Positions 44,494 to 53,857 are shown, counted from the first letter of the stretch. The stretch is 53,857 bases of DNA from Lachnospiraceae bacterium (GCA_024687305.1 JAILEQ010000104.1:1-53857), one strand, 5' to 3'. The notes: generated by a model from the letters alone, not told the origin. Numbers and translations: made by a program.

Positions 44494-45575
44494 TACGCAT
44501 TCTCCTTTTCATATTTTGTAAGAAACTCTACAAGCGCCTCTACCCCATCGATAGGCATTGCATTGTAGATGGAAGCTCTTAAACCACCGACACTCTTATG
44601 TCCTTTAAGATTGTCAAAGCCTGCTGCTTTGGTGGCAGCTACGACAGCCGCATCTTTCTCTGCGGAATCGGTAACGAAAGGAACGTTCATCAATGATCTG
44701 AATTCTTTTTCAACCGTTCCGTTGAACATCTTTGAACTGTCAAGGAAATCATAAAGTACTTTTGCTTTCTTTTCGTTGATCTCGTTCATCTTTTCAAGAC
44801 CGCCGATCGAAAGAAGGTATTTAAATACTTTTCCGCATACATATATAGCCCAGCAGTTGGGTGTATTGTACATGGAACCGTTATTTGCATGAGTATCGAA
44901 TCTGCAATATGTGGGAATCGTGGGATCTACATTTTCATTGATAAGATCTTCTCTTATGATTATAATGGCAAGACCTGCGGGTCCGACATTCTTCTGTACA
45001 CCGCCGTAGATAATGCCGTAATCGGAAACGTTAACGGGTTTAGATAAGAACATTGAAGACTGATCGGCAACAAGTATCTTTCCTTTGGTGTTGGGAAGTT
45101 TTTGGAATGTGGTACCGTGAATGGTCTCATTCTCACAAATATATACATAATCTGCGTCATCATCCACGTTCAGATCGCTGCAATCGGGAATATAACTGTA
45201 ATTCTTATCTTCACTTGTGGCGATAACGTTAACTTTTCCGTATTTCTTAGCTTCATTGGCTGCTTTCTTGGACCATGCGCCCGTAACGATATAATCAAAC
45301 ACACCGTTCTTTTTAAGATTCATGGGGATCATGGCAAATTCAAGAGTGGCACCGCCCTGAACAAACAATACTTTGTAATTGTCGGGGATGTTCATAAGCT
45401 TTCTTAAATCAGCCTCTGCTTCATCGGCTATCTGCTGAAAAACCTTAGATCGGTGAGACATCTCCATAACGCTCATTCCACTACCCTTGTAATCAAGAAG
45501 CTCCGCCTGTATCTCTTCAAGAACGGGCAAAGGCATCGTAGCCGGACCGGCCGAAAAATTGTAAACTCTGGACAT
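44493..45575 (-). CDS. serC: phosphoserine aminotransferase
   Basis: A 360-residue PLP aminotransferase converting 3-phosphohydroxypyruvate to phosphoserine. The N-terminus YNFSAGPATMP is diagnostic. The FVQGGATLEFAMIP and ADQSSMFLSKPV (PLP lysine) motifs are intact, and GLRASIYNAMP lies at the C-terminus. The ribosome site is GGGAGGAAAAG. A promoter about 130 nt upstream leaves a long leader with hairpins. Confidence 0.96.
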   Translation of the reverse strand: MSRVYNFSAGPATMPLPVLEEIQAELLDYKGSGMSVMEMSHRSKVFQQIADEAEADLRKLMNIPDNYKVLFVQGGATLEFAMIPMNLKKNGVFDYIVTGAWSKKAANEAKKYGKVNVIATSEDKNYSYIPDCSDLNVDDDADYVYICENETIHGTTFQKLPNTKGKILVADQSSMFLSKPVNVSDYGIIYGGVQKNVGPAGLAIIIIREDLINENVDPTIPTYCRFDTHANNGSMYNTPNCWAIYVCGKVFKYLLSIGGLEKMNEINEKKAKVLYDFLDSSKMFNGTVEKEFRSLMNVPFVTDSAEKDAAVVAATKAAGFDNLKGHKSVGGLRASIYNAMPIDGVEALVEFLTKYEKENA

Positions 45576-45620
45576 AATCTTTTCCTCCCTAAAATTTTAA
45601 AACATTTTCTTTCTATAAAA

Positions 45621-45690
45621 TGATCTTATAAAGATCAATATTTTCGAACAAATATATATGGAATATACAGATCCTAGATCGTTTTGTTCG
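45621..45690 (-). promoter_or_regulatory. serC leader hairpins
   Basis: The roughly 125-nt leader between the promoter and serC contains TGATCTT-ATA-AAGATCA (45621-45637) and a longer fold with arms CGAACAAA (45645-45652) and TTTGTTCG (45683-45690). GATC-rich segments in both could pair alternatively. I see no T-box consensus or known riboswitch. A regulatory role is inference. Confidence 0.4.
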
Positions 45691-45704
45691 ATAGTATAAT
45701 GCAA

Positions 45705-45733
45705 ACTATACTCCATTAAAGCATTAAAGTCAA
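45705..45733 (-). promoter_or_regulatory. sigma-A promoter for serC-serA
   Basis: On the minus strand, TTGACT (45728-45733), a 17-nt spacer and TATAGT (45705-45710). A second TTGACA lies further upstream but lacks a matched -10. Confidence 0.78.
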
Positions 45734-45774
45734 AGCAAACATTGTCAAAAAGTTTGGAAAATTGGCATAAATAT

Positions 45775-47169
45775 TTAGTAATACAGTATAACGGGAATGC
45801 CAACTTCTATATGATCATATATGTATTTTGCATCGGCTTTCTTTAAATTGATACATCCGTGCGAACCATGAGTAAGGTATCTCTCACCGCCGAATTCTCT
45901 TTGCCAGCTGGCATCGTGAAGACCGATACCTTTATAGATCGGCATCCAATAATCAACATAAGAAGCATAATTATCACCTCTTAGTATGGCCGCCTTCTGC
46001 TTTTTATATACATAACAGATCATTTGCGGTGTACCGTTCACACCCGGTTTTCCCGAAACGATATCGCAGCAAAGACTCACCATTCCGTCTTCAAAGAAAT
46101 ACAGGACCTGATTGGTAAGATCTATTTCAATATATGTATTGCCGATATCATCTTCGCCTAAAGCAAAGCCTTTCTTTATATATTCGGGTGTATGAGTCTC
46201 ACGGATATTCTCTTTTACGGCTTTGATCAGATAATCACATTCAGCCCTTTTGTCAATGATCGTTCCGTAATAAACGTTCTTGATGGTCTTGACTTCACCG
46301 TTTACGGTTGTGTAGAGTCTGCTTTTGTCGGCAGTGTTGTATCTGTCGCAAAGATCATTCACAAATGCTTTGACTTTGTCGTCAAATATCTTTAGATTGC
46401 CCGATTCGTCTTTAACAAACAATCCGTCATCACCAAGCTCTATAAATCCGCTCAATGCCAAAGAATCAACAGGTATCTCTTCATCGCCCATATCGTAAAC
46501 GATCTTGGTCTCAAGATATTTGTCTATTATATCTTTCTCAACAAAGAATGCTTTTTCTTCGTCACTGTATTCATATTCTTTTAGATATTCATCGCCCAGT
46601 ATAACGGGGTCCTCGGTATAAAGAGCCTTTAAAACACTGTCGTATAGTTTTTCAAAATCCACCTGTTTTACGTGATTGTCAATAAGTTCATAACCGTTTT
46701 CACCCATGACAAAAAACACATAAGGAGATAAACCTCGCGTATGCTCTTTAACAAAAGTAAGATTATTGATCTGGCTTATCAACTCTTCTTCGTCGTAATA
46801 ATATAACGGCGATATTTCAAGCTTTTTTACGCGGCTTTTTGAATTAAGGATCCACAGATACGGATCTTGACTGTCTTTAATTGAATTAAGGTACGAAGAA
46901 AAATCAATTCTGAAATCGAATTCGTCGGGGAAAATATACTCTACGTTCCCGTCAGGATAGATCACCTCGATCGATCTTGTTTCGTACTCGCCTTTCAGCT
47001 CATCGTTTATCTCTTCAACAGATTTTCCGGTACAATAAACACCGTTTATCCATGTGTTGAAAGAAAACCCGTTTTCGTAGTATTTTGCCAGTCCTATGTA
47101 AATGATCGCAAAAAATGCTGCAAAAAACAAAATGAGAGAAAGAAACGAAAAACTCTTTTTTGATCTCAT
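45775..47169 (-). CDS. L,D-transpeptidase (YkuD domain)
   Basis: A 464-residue envelope enzyme. One N-terminal membrane helix (about 7-27) acts as anchor or uncleaved signal. Two repeated alpha/beta segments, probably peptidoglycan-binding-4-like, cover about 60-300. A C-terminal YkuD domain (about 340-464) contains the catalytic HGSHGCINL (H434 to L442; nucleophile C439). It should form 3-3 peptidoglycan crosslinks or anchor proteins outside the membrane. The ribosome site is weak (GGTAAC region). It lies 45 nt after ilvB, and no terminator is evident between them. Confidence 0.92.
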   Translation of the reverse strand: MRSKKSFSFLSLILFFAAFFAIIYIGLAKYYENGFSFNTWINGVYCTGKSVEEINDELKGEYETRSIEVIYPDGNVEYIFPDEFDFRIDFSSYLNSIKDSQDPYLWILNSKSRVKKLEISPLYYYDEEELISQINNLTFVKEHTRGLSPYVFFVMGENGYELIDNHVKQVDFEKLYDSVLKALYTEDPVILGDEYLKEYEYSDEEKAFFVEKDIIDKYLETKIVYDMGDEEIPVDSLALSGFIELGDDGLFVKDESGNLKIFDDKVKAFVNDLCDRYNTADKSRLYTTVNGEVKTIKNVYYGTIIDKRAECDYLIKAVKENIRETHTPEYIKKGFALGEDDIGNTYIEIDLTNQVLYFFEDGMVSLCCDIVSGKPGVNGTPQMICYVYKKQKAAILRGDNYASYVDYWMPIYKGIGLHDASWQREFGGERYLTHGSHGCINLKKADAKYIYDHIEVGIPVILYY

Positions 47170-47214
47170 TACATGTTACCGAGGAGTCGAAATCATTAAC
47201 TCCCAAATAGCAAA

Positions 47215-48891
47215 TTAACCTTTTTTGTTGTAATCTTTCTCATCAAAGACTTCACTTAAAGGCTTTCCTCCCGGAACCATAGGAAATACTTTATCGTCTT
47301 CGTTGATGATACATTCGATGATACAAGGTTTTTTGTTCTTGATCGCGCTCTTTAAAGCGGGAGCGAACTCTTCTTTCTTTGTAACCTTGTAAGCATCGCA
47401 TCCAAGCCCCTTTGCTACCATGCAAAAATCTACTTTGTCGTTAAGAACCGTCTGAGAATAACGACCGCCGTAGAACAATGTCTGCCACTGGCGTACCATA
47501 CCCAAAACATGATTGTTTATCACGATCTCAATTATAGGAATATCAAATCTTGACGCTGTTGCAAGTTCGTTAAGATTCATTCTGAAGCAACCGTCACCCG
47601 CAATGTTTATGCATATCTTGTCGGGATTGGCAACCTGTGCACCTATGCAGGCACCAAGACCGTATCCCATCGTACCCAGACCACCGGATGAAAGGAAGGT
47701 TCTGGGCTTTGTATATTTATAATACTGAGATGCCCAGATCTGATGCTGTCCAACGTCCGTACAGATGATCGCACCGCCCTTTGTGATCTTATCGGTCTCT
47801 TCAATAACAAAAGGACAGGTAAGCTTTGATCTGTCGTAATCAAGCGGATACTTTTCTTTTAATTCTTTAATATGCTGCATCCATTCGGGATGACTCTGCT
47901 TTTCAAGCTTTTTATTGATATCTTTAAGCGAATCTTTAAGATCCCCGACTATCGAAGCATTAGTCTTTATATTTTTGTTGATCTCGGCAGCATCGATATC
48001 GAAATGAATGACTTTTGCTCCCTTTGCAAACGAAGAAACATTTCCTACAACACGGTCGGAAAATCTTGCACCGAGCGCTACAAGAAGATCACATTCACTG
48101 ACTCCGAGATTGGATGTCTTTGTTCCGTGCATACCGATCATACCGGTATATCGATCACTGTATGCATCAAAAGCACCCTTACCCATCAATGTATCGCAAA
48201 CGGGAGCATCAAGAAGTTCCGCAAATTTTGCGACTTCCTTTTGAGCACCGCTGATGATCGCGCCGCCACCAACGTAAATATAGGGTTTCTTGGCTTTCTT
48301 TATGAGTTTAACAGCGTTTTCAATATCTTCTTCGGTATATTTGTTAACATTCTTCGGAAGTTTTATTTCTTTTTTCTCATAATTGCATTTAGCTGCGGTC
48401 ACATCCTTGGTAACGTCGACCAAAACAGGACCGGGACGACCGGTCTGAGCGATCTCAAATGCTTTTCTCAATGTGTCGGCAAGTTTTGTTACATCTTTTA
48501 CGATGAATCCATGCTTTGTGATGGGCATTGTTACGCCGGCAATATCAACTTCCTGAAACGTATCCTTACCAAGCCAAGGGAGTACAACGTTTGCCGTGAT
48601 CGCAACTAAGGGAACGGAATCCATATAAGCGGTTGCTATACCGGTAACCAGATTGGTGGCACCTGGGCCGGATGTTGCCATACATACTCCGACTTTACCC
48701 GAAGATCTGGCATAACCGTCCGCAGCATGTGCCGCACCCTGTTCATGACTAGTAAGAATATGTCTTATCTCACTGTGAGAATATAATGCATCATAAACGT
48801 TAAGGATCGTTCCGCCCGGATAACCGAATACGGTATCTACTCCCTGTTCTTTTAAACATTCAACGATTATTTCGGATCCTGTAAGCTGCAT
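47215..48891 (-). CDS. ilvB: acetolactate synthase large subunit
   Basis: A 558-residue TPP enzyme that condenses two pyruvates (or pyruvate with 2-oxobutyrate) in valine/isoleucine synthesis. The TPP glutamate (E50 in SHEQGAAH), the FAD-region motifs and the GDGCFRMNLNELAT metal/TPP motif are intact. The start at 48891 has AAGGAG 8 nt upstream and lies 5 nt after the ilvD stop. The regulatory small subunit (ilvN) is not adjacent, so either it is encoded elsewhere or this copy works alone. Confidence 0.95.
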   Translation of the reverse strand: MQLTGSEIIVECLKEQGVDTVFGYPGGTILNVYDALYSHSEIRHILTSHEQGAAHAADGYARSSGKVGVCMATSGPGATNLVTGIATAYMDSVPLVAITANVVLPWLGKDTFQEVDIAGVTMPITKHGFIVKDVTKLADTLRKAFEIAQTGRPGPVLVDVTKDVTAAKCNYEKKEIKLPKNVNKYTEEDIENAVKLIKKAKKPYIYVGGGAIISGAQKEVAKFAELLDAPVCDTLMGKGAFDAYSDRYTGMIGMHGTKTSNLGVSECDLLVALGARFSDRVVGNVSSFAKGAKVIHFDIDAAEINKNIKTNASIVGDLKDSLKDINKKLEKQSHPEWMQHIKELKEKYPLDYDRSKLTCPFVIEETDKITKGGAIICTDVGQHQIWASQYYKYTKPRTFLSSGGLGTMGYGLGACIGAQVANPDKICINIAGDGCFRMNLNELATASRFDIPIIEIVINNHVLGMVRQWQTLFYGGRYSQTVLNDKVDFCMVAKGLGCDAYKVTKKEEFAPALKSAIKNKKPCIIECIINEDDKVFPMVPGGKPLSEVFDEKDYNKKG

Positions 48892-48896
48892 TTTGA

Positions 48897-50570
48897 TCAC
48901 TCCTTCCCCGGTACTTTAAGTACCGCACCCGTTGTAGCACTCGTAACAAGCTCTCTGTATCTTAACAGATAGCCTGATTTAATATCTGTTTCCTTGGGAG
49001 TCCAGCCGACTTTTCTTGCCTCAAACTCTTCGTCCGAAACAAGTGCTTCAAGCTTATTGTTGTTAATATCGATATGAATCATATCACCCTCTTTTATGAA
49101 AGCGATAGGTCCTCCGAGTGCAGCTTCCGGAGAAACGTGACCTATCGATGCGCCTCTTGATGCACCCGAAAAACGACCGTCGGTAATAAGAGCAACAGTT
49201 GATCCAAGCCCCATACCTGCAATAGCGGATGTGGGATTGAGCATTTCACGCATTCCGGGACCGCCTTTAGGGCCTTCATATCTTATGACAACAACGTCGC
49301 CTTCAACTATCTTACCGCCTTTTATGGCTGCGATAGCATCTTCTTCACAATCAAATACACGGGCAGGGCCTGTATGTTCCATCATCTCGGCTACTACGGC
49401 AGAACGTTTAACAACGCTTCCCTCCGGAGCTATATTTCCTTTAAGAACGGCAATTCCGCCCGTTTTACTGTACGGATTCTCAACCGTTCTTATTACTTCA
49501 TCGTTCAAGTTTACGCAGCCTTTTATGTTTTCGCCCATAGTCTTGCCTGTTACGGTCATTACATCGAGGTTTAACAGATTGAGCTTTGAAAGTTCATTCA
49601 TTACCGCATAAACACCGCCGGCTTCGTTAAGGTCTTCCATATATGTGGGGCCTGCCGGAGCAAGATGACAAAGGTTCGGAGTCTTAGCAGAAAGTTCATT
49701 GGCAATATCAAGATTAAGATCGACACCGGCCTCATGAGCAATAGCGGGAAGATGCAGCATGGAGTTTGTTGAACAGCCTAGAGCCATATCAACCGTCAAA
49801 GCATTGTAAAATGCCTCTTTGGTCATTATATCTCTGGGACGGATGTTTTTATTTACAAGCTCCATTACCTTATTTCCGGCATGCTTTGCAAGACGGATCC
49901 TTTCGGAATAAACAGCGGGAATGGTTCCGTTTCCTTTAAGTCCCATACCGATGGCTTCCGTAAGGCAGTTCATTGAATTTGCTGTATACATACCGGAGCA
50001 AGATCCGCATGTGGGACATACATGCTCTTCAAAATAATTAAGTTCATCAAGAGTGATCTTGTCAGCGGCATATTCTCCCACGGCTTCAAACATTGAAGAA
50101 AGACTTCTCTTTTTACCGTGTACCTTTCCGGCAAGCATAGGTCCGCCGGAAACAAAAACTGTAGGTACATTCACTCTTGCAGCTGCCATTAACAGACCGG
50201 GAACGTTTTTATCGCAGTTGGGTATCATGACAAGACCGTCAAATTGATGTGCAAGTGCCATACATTCAGTTGAATCGGCAATAAGATCTCTTGTTACGAG
50301 AGAATACTTCATGCCGATGTGACCCATTGCGATACCGTCACAAACGGCAATGGCAGGGAAAACAACAGGCATACCGCCTGCTTCGGCAACTCCGAGCTTA
50401 ACGGCCTCCACTATCTTATCAAGATTCATATGACCGGGAACTATCTCATTATATGATGATACGATACCGATCATGGGCTTTCTCATTTCTTCTTCGGTAA
50501 AACCCAGAGCATTGAACAAACTTCTGTGCGGTGCATGCTCACTTCCGCATTTTACATTGTCGCTTTTCAT
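48897..50570 (-). CDS. ilvD: dihydroxy-acid dehydratase
   Basis: A 557-residue iron-sulfur dehydratase making the 2-oxo acids of valine and isoleucine. Cluster cysteines lie in AVCDGI (near residue 57), NCDKNVPG (near 119) and [13 protein letters not shown] (near 190). The C-terminal [14 protein letters not shown] is typical. The ribosome site is AGGATGGATT. It is 14 nt after leuB and 5 nt before ilvB. Confidence 0.96.
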   Translation of the reverse strand: MKSDNVKCGSEHAPHRSLFNALGFTEEEMRKPMIGIVSSYNEIVPGHMNLDKIVEAVKLGVAEAGGMPVVFPAIAVCDGIAMGHIGMKYSLVTRDLIADSTECMALAHQFDGLVMIPNCDKNVPGLLMAAARVNVPTVFVSGGPMLAGKVHGKKRSLSSMFEAVGEYAADKITLDELNYFEEHVCPTCGSCSGMYTANSMNCLTEAIGMGLKGNGTIPAVYSERIRLAKHAGNKVMELVNKNIRPRDIMTKEAFYNALTVDMALGCSTNSMLHLPAIAHEAGVDLNLDIANELSAKTPNLCHLAPAGPTYMEDLNEAGGVYAVMNELSKLNLLNLDVMTVTGKTMGENIKGCVNLNDEVIRTVENPYSKTGGIAVLKGNIAPEGSVVKRSAVVAEMMEHTGPARVFDCEEDAIAAIKGGKIVEGDVVVIRYEGPKGGPGMREMLNPTSAIAGMGLGSTVALITDGRFSGASRGASIGHVSPEAALGGPIAFIKEGDMIHIDINNNKLEALVSDEEFEARKVGWTPKETDIKSGYLLRYRELVTSATTGAVLKVPGKE

Positions 50571-50584
50571 AATCCATCCTCCGT

Positions 50585-51667
50585 TTATATGTATGAAGCG
50601 ATGATCTCACCCATTTCGGAACATTTAACTTTTTTGCATCCGTCGGTATAAATATCGCCTGTTCTGTAACCTTCTTTTAAAGCCTTTTTAACGGCATTCT
50701 CAATCGCATCGGCTTCTTTGTTCAAATCCAAAGAAAAACGTAACATCATCGCCGCACTCAGTATGGTAGCGATCGGATTGGCAAGATCTTTGCCCGCTAT
50801 GTCGGGAGCGGAGCCGTGACTGGGCTCATACAGCCCAAACTTCGTCTCATTAAGAGATGCACTTGCGAGCATTCCTATCGAGCCTGTGATCATACTCGCT
50901 TCATCGGATAAAATATCCCCGAACATATTCTCAGTAAGTATAACATCAAATTGAGCCGGATCTTTAACAAGCTGCATCGCGCAATTGTCCACCAGCATAT
51001 GCTCAACTGTAATATCGGGATAATCTTTTGCGACTTCATTGACAACCTGTCTCCAAAGTCTCGAAGAATCAAGTACGTTTGCCTTGTCAACACTTGTGAC
51101 TTTTTTACGTCTTTTGGAAGCGATCTCAAAAGCCTTAACGGCAACTCTTCTTATCTCGTTCTCATCATAAGTAAGCGTATCTATCGCTTTTCTGATACCG
51201 TTTTCGGTAAAGGTCTTTCTTTCTCCGAAATAAAGACCGCCTGTAAGTTCCCTTACTATAATAAGGTCAAATCCTGCATCCGAGGTTTCTTTTTTCAGAA
51301 CACATGCATCGGACAGTTCACTGTATAAAAGTGCCGGTCTTAAATTGGCAAAAAGTTTAAGTTCTTTACGTATCTTTAAAAGCCCTGCTTCGGGTCTTTT
51401 AGACGGTTCAAGCTTATACCAGGGACTTGTATTCGTATCTCCTCCGATGGACCCCATTAAAACGGCATCTGCACTCTTTGCGTCCGCTATTGCCTCATCA
51501 GTGAGCGGTATTCCGTGAACATCTATCGATGCACCGCCCATCAGAATATCTTTAAAAATAAATTTGTGATCATATTTGACCGCAGTTTTTTCAAGAACTT
51601 TTTTTGCACATTGAACTATCTCCGGTCCTATCCCGTCACCGGGAATACACGTAATATTGAATTCCAT
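50585..51667 (-). CDS. leuB: 3-isopropylmalate dehydrogenase
   Basis: A 360-residue enzyme for oxidative decarboxylation in leucine synthesis. Motifs are PGDGIGPEI at the N-terminus, [28 protein letters not shown] and the NAD-binding [16 protein letters not shown]. The last favours leuB over isocitrate dehydrogenase. The start at 51667 follows AAGGAG; an in-frame extension up to 51724 runs through the promoter and is rejected. leuA and leuCD are not in the window. Confidence 0.95.
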   Translation of the reverse strand: MEFNITCIPGDGIGPEIVQCAKKVLEKTAVKYDHKFIFKDILMGGASIDVHGIPLTDEAIADAKSADAVLMGSIGGDTNTSPWYKLEPSKRPEAGLLKIRKELKLFANLRPALLYSELSDACVLKKETSDAGFDLIIVRELTGGLYFGERKTFTENGIRKAIDTLTYDENEIRRVAVKAFEIASKRRKKVTSVDKANVLDSSRLWRQVVNEVAKDYPDITVEHMLVDNCAMQLVKDPAQFDVILTENMFGDILSDEASMITGSIGMLASASLNETKFGLYEPSHGSAPDIAGKDLANPIATILSAAMMLRFSLDLNKEADAIENAVKKALKEGYRTGDIYTDGCKKVKCSEMGEIIASYI

Positions 51668-51702
51668 CGTGGAAATACTCCTTATCAGTCGAAATTGAAT
51701 TA

Positions 51703-51731
51703 ATGATAACGTATAAATATACAATTTTCAA
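51703..51731 (-). promoter_or_regulatory. sigma-A promoter for leuB-ilvD-ilvB
   Basis: On the minus strand, TTGAAA (51726-51731), a 17-nt spacer and TATCAT (51703-51708), about 30 nt before the leuB ATG. No T-box leader fits in that space. Confidence 0.72.
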
Positions 51732-51747
51732 TATATTATGTTATAAT
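51718..51747 (+). promoter_or_regulatory. possible promoter of the HAD hydrolase gene
   Basis: On the plus strand, a perfect TATAAT (51742-51747) with a weak TATACA (51718-51723) 18 nt before it. It overlaps the -35 region of the opposite leuB promoter. Confidence 0.5.
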
Positions 51748-51781
51748 CTCAGACAGTGCATATTGAGAAAGGGACATAATC

Positions 51782-52498
51782 ATGAACAGTAATATCAAAT
51801 ATATACTCTTTGATCTTGACGGTACTTTGCTCCCGATGGACATGGATGTTTTTACAAGATCGTATTTTAAGGATCTGATCAAATTCTCTTATACGAAAGG
51901 ATACGACCGGTCTATCGATCTGGTGAGTGTTATATGGGCCGGTACGGGCGCAATGGTAAAAAATGACGGAACCAAAACAAACGGCGAAGCATTCTGGGAA
52001 AAATATTCTAAAGAAACCGGGCGTAACGGCAAAAAGGATGAGCCGATGTTTGATGAATTTTATGCAACGGCATTTGATAACGCAAAAAACTATGTCGGAT
52101 ATACCGATGAATCGGCAAAAACTGTAAATATGCTCAAAGAAAAAGGTTATAAGATCATTCTTGCAACAAATCCCATATTTCCCGAAGTAGCGACTGATAA
52201 ACGTATTAAATGGGCGGGACTTAACAAAGATGATTTTATGTACGTTACGACATACGAAAATTCAACCTTTGCAAAACCCAATCCGAAATATTTTTCGGAA
52301 CTGTTGAATAAGTTTGATATAAGACCCGAAGAATGTTTGATGGTCGGTAACGATGCCAAAGAAGATGCCTGTGCGATCGATGTCGGAATCGATTTCTTTT
52401 TGATAACGGATTGTCTTGTAAATAGTGAAAACAAAGATATATCCGTATATAACAACGGATCGTTTAAAGATTTAAGAACATATATGGGACTTGAATAA
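51782..52498 (+). CDS. HAD-family hydrolase
   Basis: A 238-residue haloacid dehalogenase-type phosphatase. Motif I is DLDGT (nucleophile D11, acid D13), motif II is ATNPIFP (about 129-135), motif III is FAKPNPKYF, and motif IV is MVGNDAKEDACAI. A helical cap lies between motifs I and II. The substrate is unknown; family members act on small phosphorylated metabolites. GAAAGGGAC precedes the ATG, and a terminator shared with yajC follows. Confidence 0.9.
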   Translation: MNSNIKYILFDLDGTLLPMDMDVFTRSYFKDLIKFSYTKGYDRSIDLVSVIWAGTGAMVKNDGTKTNGEAFWEKYSKETGRNGKKDEPMFDEFYATAFDNAKNYVGYTDESAKTVNMLKEKGYKIILATNPIFPEVATDKRIKWAGLNKDDFMYVTTYENSTFAKPNPKYFSELLNKFDIRPEECLMVGNDAKEDACAIDVGIDFFLITDCLVNSENKDISVYNNGSFKDLRTYMGLE

Positions 52499-52513
52499 TT
52501 GTAAAAAGAAAAA

Positions 52514-52541
52514 AGGCGTTTCGTTTTTATACGAAACGCCT
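52514..52541. terminator. bidirectional terminator between HAD gene and yajC
   Basis: A perfect 11-bp stem AGGCGTTTCGT / ACGAAACGCCT with a TTTTAT loop. AAATTTTT follows on the plus strand and an A-run precedes it, giving a T-run for the minus-strand yajC as well. Confidence 0.93.
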
Positions 52542-52547
52542 AAATTT

Positions 52548-52865
52548 TTATTCGGCTTTTTCGACCTGAGCGATAGCGCTCTTCTGCATCGGAATACGGC
52601 AGTTCTTATTGTTTCCGAATTCAACAATGACCGTATCGTCTGCGATATCGATTACATTTCCGTAAAAACCGGAATTTGTAAGAATGGAATCTCCGACTTC
52701 CAAAGATGAAAGCATGGCAGCTGTTCTCTTCTGTTCTTTCTTTTGAGGCTTGATGATCATAAAGTAGAAAAATACACCAAGTATCGCAAAAGGAATAACC
52801 ATTGTAAGAAGTGAAGCCATAGGTGAAACTTCAGTCTCAGCCGCAAGAACCAAATATCTGAACAT
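52548..52865 (-). CDS. yajC: preprotein translocase accessory subunit YajC
   Basis: A 105-residue membrane protein with a single membrane helix (about 17-38, VIPFAILGVFFYFMIIKPQ) followed by the conserved KPQKKEQKR and a small beta domain (VGDSILTNSGFYGNVI). It associates with SecDF at the Sec translocon. It lies after tgt, the usual order. The ribosome site is AGGGAGGAAAA. Confidence 0.95.
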   Translation of the reverse strand: MFRYLVLAAETEVSPMASLLTMVIPFAILGVFFYFMIIKPQKKEQKRTAAMLSSLEVGDSILTNSGFYGNVIDIADDTVIVEFGNNKNCRIPMQKSAIAQVEKAE

Positions 52866-52947
52866 CTATTTTCCTCCCTAAATTGTCATTACTGATTTAG
52901 ACCAAACTTATGATAAACAAATTTTAATGTTTACGCAAGTTAAATAA

Positions 52948-53857
52948 TTATAAATCTTCACCCGATGCCATAGATTCAAGCATGGAATTTTTAAAGGTCT
53001 TAAAACTGCCGTTATCCAAGGCATCTCTGATATCCGCCATAAGCTTATTATAAAAATACAGATTATGAAGAACGCACAATCTCATTCCAAGCATTTCCTT
53101 AGCCTTTAACAAATGCCTTATATAAGCACGTGAATACATTTTACATGCAGGACATCCGCAGCCTTCTTCTATAGGACGCATATCTTTTTCATATTTTTGA
53201 TTAAAAAGATTTATCTTACCGTACTTAGTATATAAATGACCGTGACGACCGTTTCTCGAGGGATAAACACAGTCAAAGAAATCAACGCCCCTGTCAACGC
53301 CTTCAAGAATATTGGCCGGTGTTCCTACTCCCATCAGATAAACGGGTTTGTTCTTCGGAAGATACGGTACGGTCGCATCAAGAATATTGTACATCTGTTC
53401 ATGCGTCTCTCCGACAGCAAGTCCCCCGATAGCATAGCCGGGCAGATCCATTTCAGATATCCTTTTTGCATGTTCTATTCGAATATCTTCAAATATCGCA
53501 CCCTGGTTAATGCCAAAAAGCATTTGCTGTTTATTGATCGTATCGTCAAGCGAATTCAGCCGGTCCATCTCTTTTATACATCTTACCAGCCACCTTGTGG
53601 TTCGTTCAACGGATTGTTTTACATAATCAATTTCGGCAACCGAAGAAGGACATTCATCGAAAGCCATGGCGATCGTAGATGCAAGATTGCTCTGTATCTG
53701 CATGCTTTCTTCGGGCCCCATAAAAATTATCCTTCCGTCAACATGAGAATGGAAAGTAACTCCTTCTTCTTTTATCTTGCGAAGACCGGCCAGGGAGAAT
53801 ACCTGAAATCCGCCCGAATCTGTAAGAATAGGCTTTTCCCAGTTCATAAACTTATGA
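52948..53857 (-). CDS. tgt: queuine/preQ1 tRNA-guanine transglycosylase, cut by the window edge
   Basis: About 303 C-terminal residues of a roughly 375-residue enzyme. The frame runs off the right edge: the last bases continue it upstream as HKF before MNWEKPILTDSGGFQVFSL. The zinc ligands lie in CGCPACKMYSRAYIRHL, with a further His near LCVLHNLYFY, and the nucleophile region is DFFDCVYPSRNGRHG. The enzyme inserts preQ1 into position 34 of GUN tRNAs. No true start is visible in the window. Confidence 0.96.
   Translation of the reverse strand, partial: HKFMNWEKPILTDSGGFQVFSLAGLRKIKEEGVTFHSHVDGRIIFMGPEESMQIQSNLASTIAMAFDECPSSVAEIDYVKQSVERTTRWLVRCIKEMDRLNSLDDTINKQQMLFGINQGAIFEDIRIEHAKRISEMDLPGYAIGGLAVGETHEQMYNILDATVPYLPKNKPVYLMGVGTPANILEGVDRGVDFFDCVYPSRNGRHGHLYTKYGKINLFNQKYEKDMRPIEEGCGCPACKMYSRAYIRHLLKAKEMLGMRLCVLHNLYFYNKLMADIRDALDNGSFKTFKNSMLESMASGEDL

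Noticed and set aside
45576..45774. T-box or riboswitch in the serC leader
   Set aside because: The T-box consensus and specifier-loop layout are absent and the leader is too short; no known riboswitch core was recognised.
47872..48609. Plus-strand open frame of 245 codons
   Set aside because: Antisense to ilvB, whose TPP and FAD motifs are complete; no family signature and no Shine-Dalgarno.

Overview
The window looks like a chromosomal segment from a low-GC anaerobic Clostridia, most likely the family Lachnospiraceae. I base this on the gene content and order: miaB-mutS, phoH-(pgpH-like)-ybeY, the electron-bifurcating NfnAB pair, a GGGtGRT/NifU-like pair beside rex, a serC-serA-DUF1015 cluster, and leuB-ilvD-ilvB. 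AT-rich spacers, strong AGGAGG ribosome sites and consensus sigma-A promoters fit as well. Almost every gene is on the minus strand; only two protein genes (43000-43281 and 51782-52498) lie on the plus strand. I see no phage, insertion sequence, CRISPR array or rRNA.

Layout, read in the direction of transcription (right to left). 53857-51667: tgt (cut by the window edge) and yajC, a convergent HAD hydrolase, then a leuB promoter. 51667-45775: leuB-ilvD-ilvB (branched-chain amino acids) and an L,D-transpeptidase. 45733-43330: serC-serA with their own promoter and leader, ending at a terminator shared with a 93-residue plus-strand orphan. 42883-38466: a DUF1015 protein, an Old Yellow Enzyme-type reductase and a GlgB-like protein lacking the catalytic residues. 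38463-38104: a tRNA-Thr(CGU) with its own promoter and terminator, followed by a roughly 190-nt nested inverted-repeat element. 37970-30232: argH-asd from a good promoter, then an EAL protein with a broken GGDEF motif, an AAA-type ATPase and topB, followed by a left-handed beta-helix protein (30198-29533). 29451-27663: the NifU-like plus GGGtGRT pair, closed by a terminator. 27637-26283: rex and a coiled-coil protein.

From 26249 to position 1 there are 23 minus-strand genes with gaps of at most about 45 nt and many 1-17 nt overlaps, so they could be one very long operon or several overlapping ones. The run combines a CBS protein, yebC, metY, a glycosyltransferase and its membrane neighbour, ftsK, one-carbon folate enzymes (fhs, folD, fthC), NfnAB, ribosome and RNA maturation (rlmH, phoH, ybeY, miaB), a lipid flippase, two flavoproteins and mutS.

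The parts most worth a second look are the GGGtGRT/NifU-like pair, the long nested palindrome beside tRNA-Thr, the catalytically dead branching-enzyme homologue, and the shortened PgpH-like protein with a broken HD motif. All function calls rest on motif recognition by eye; no database search was run.
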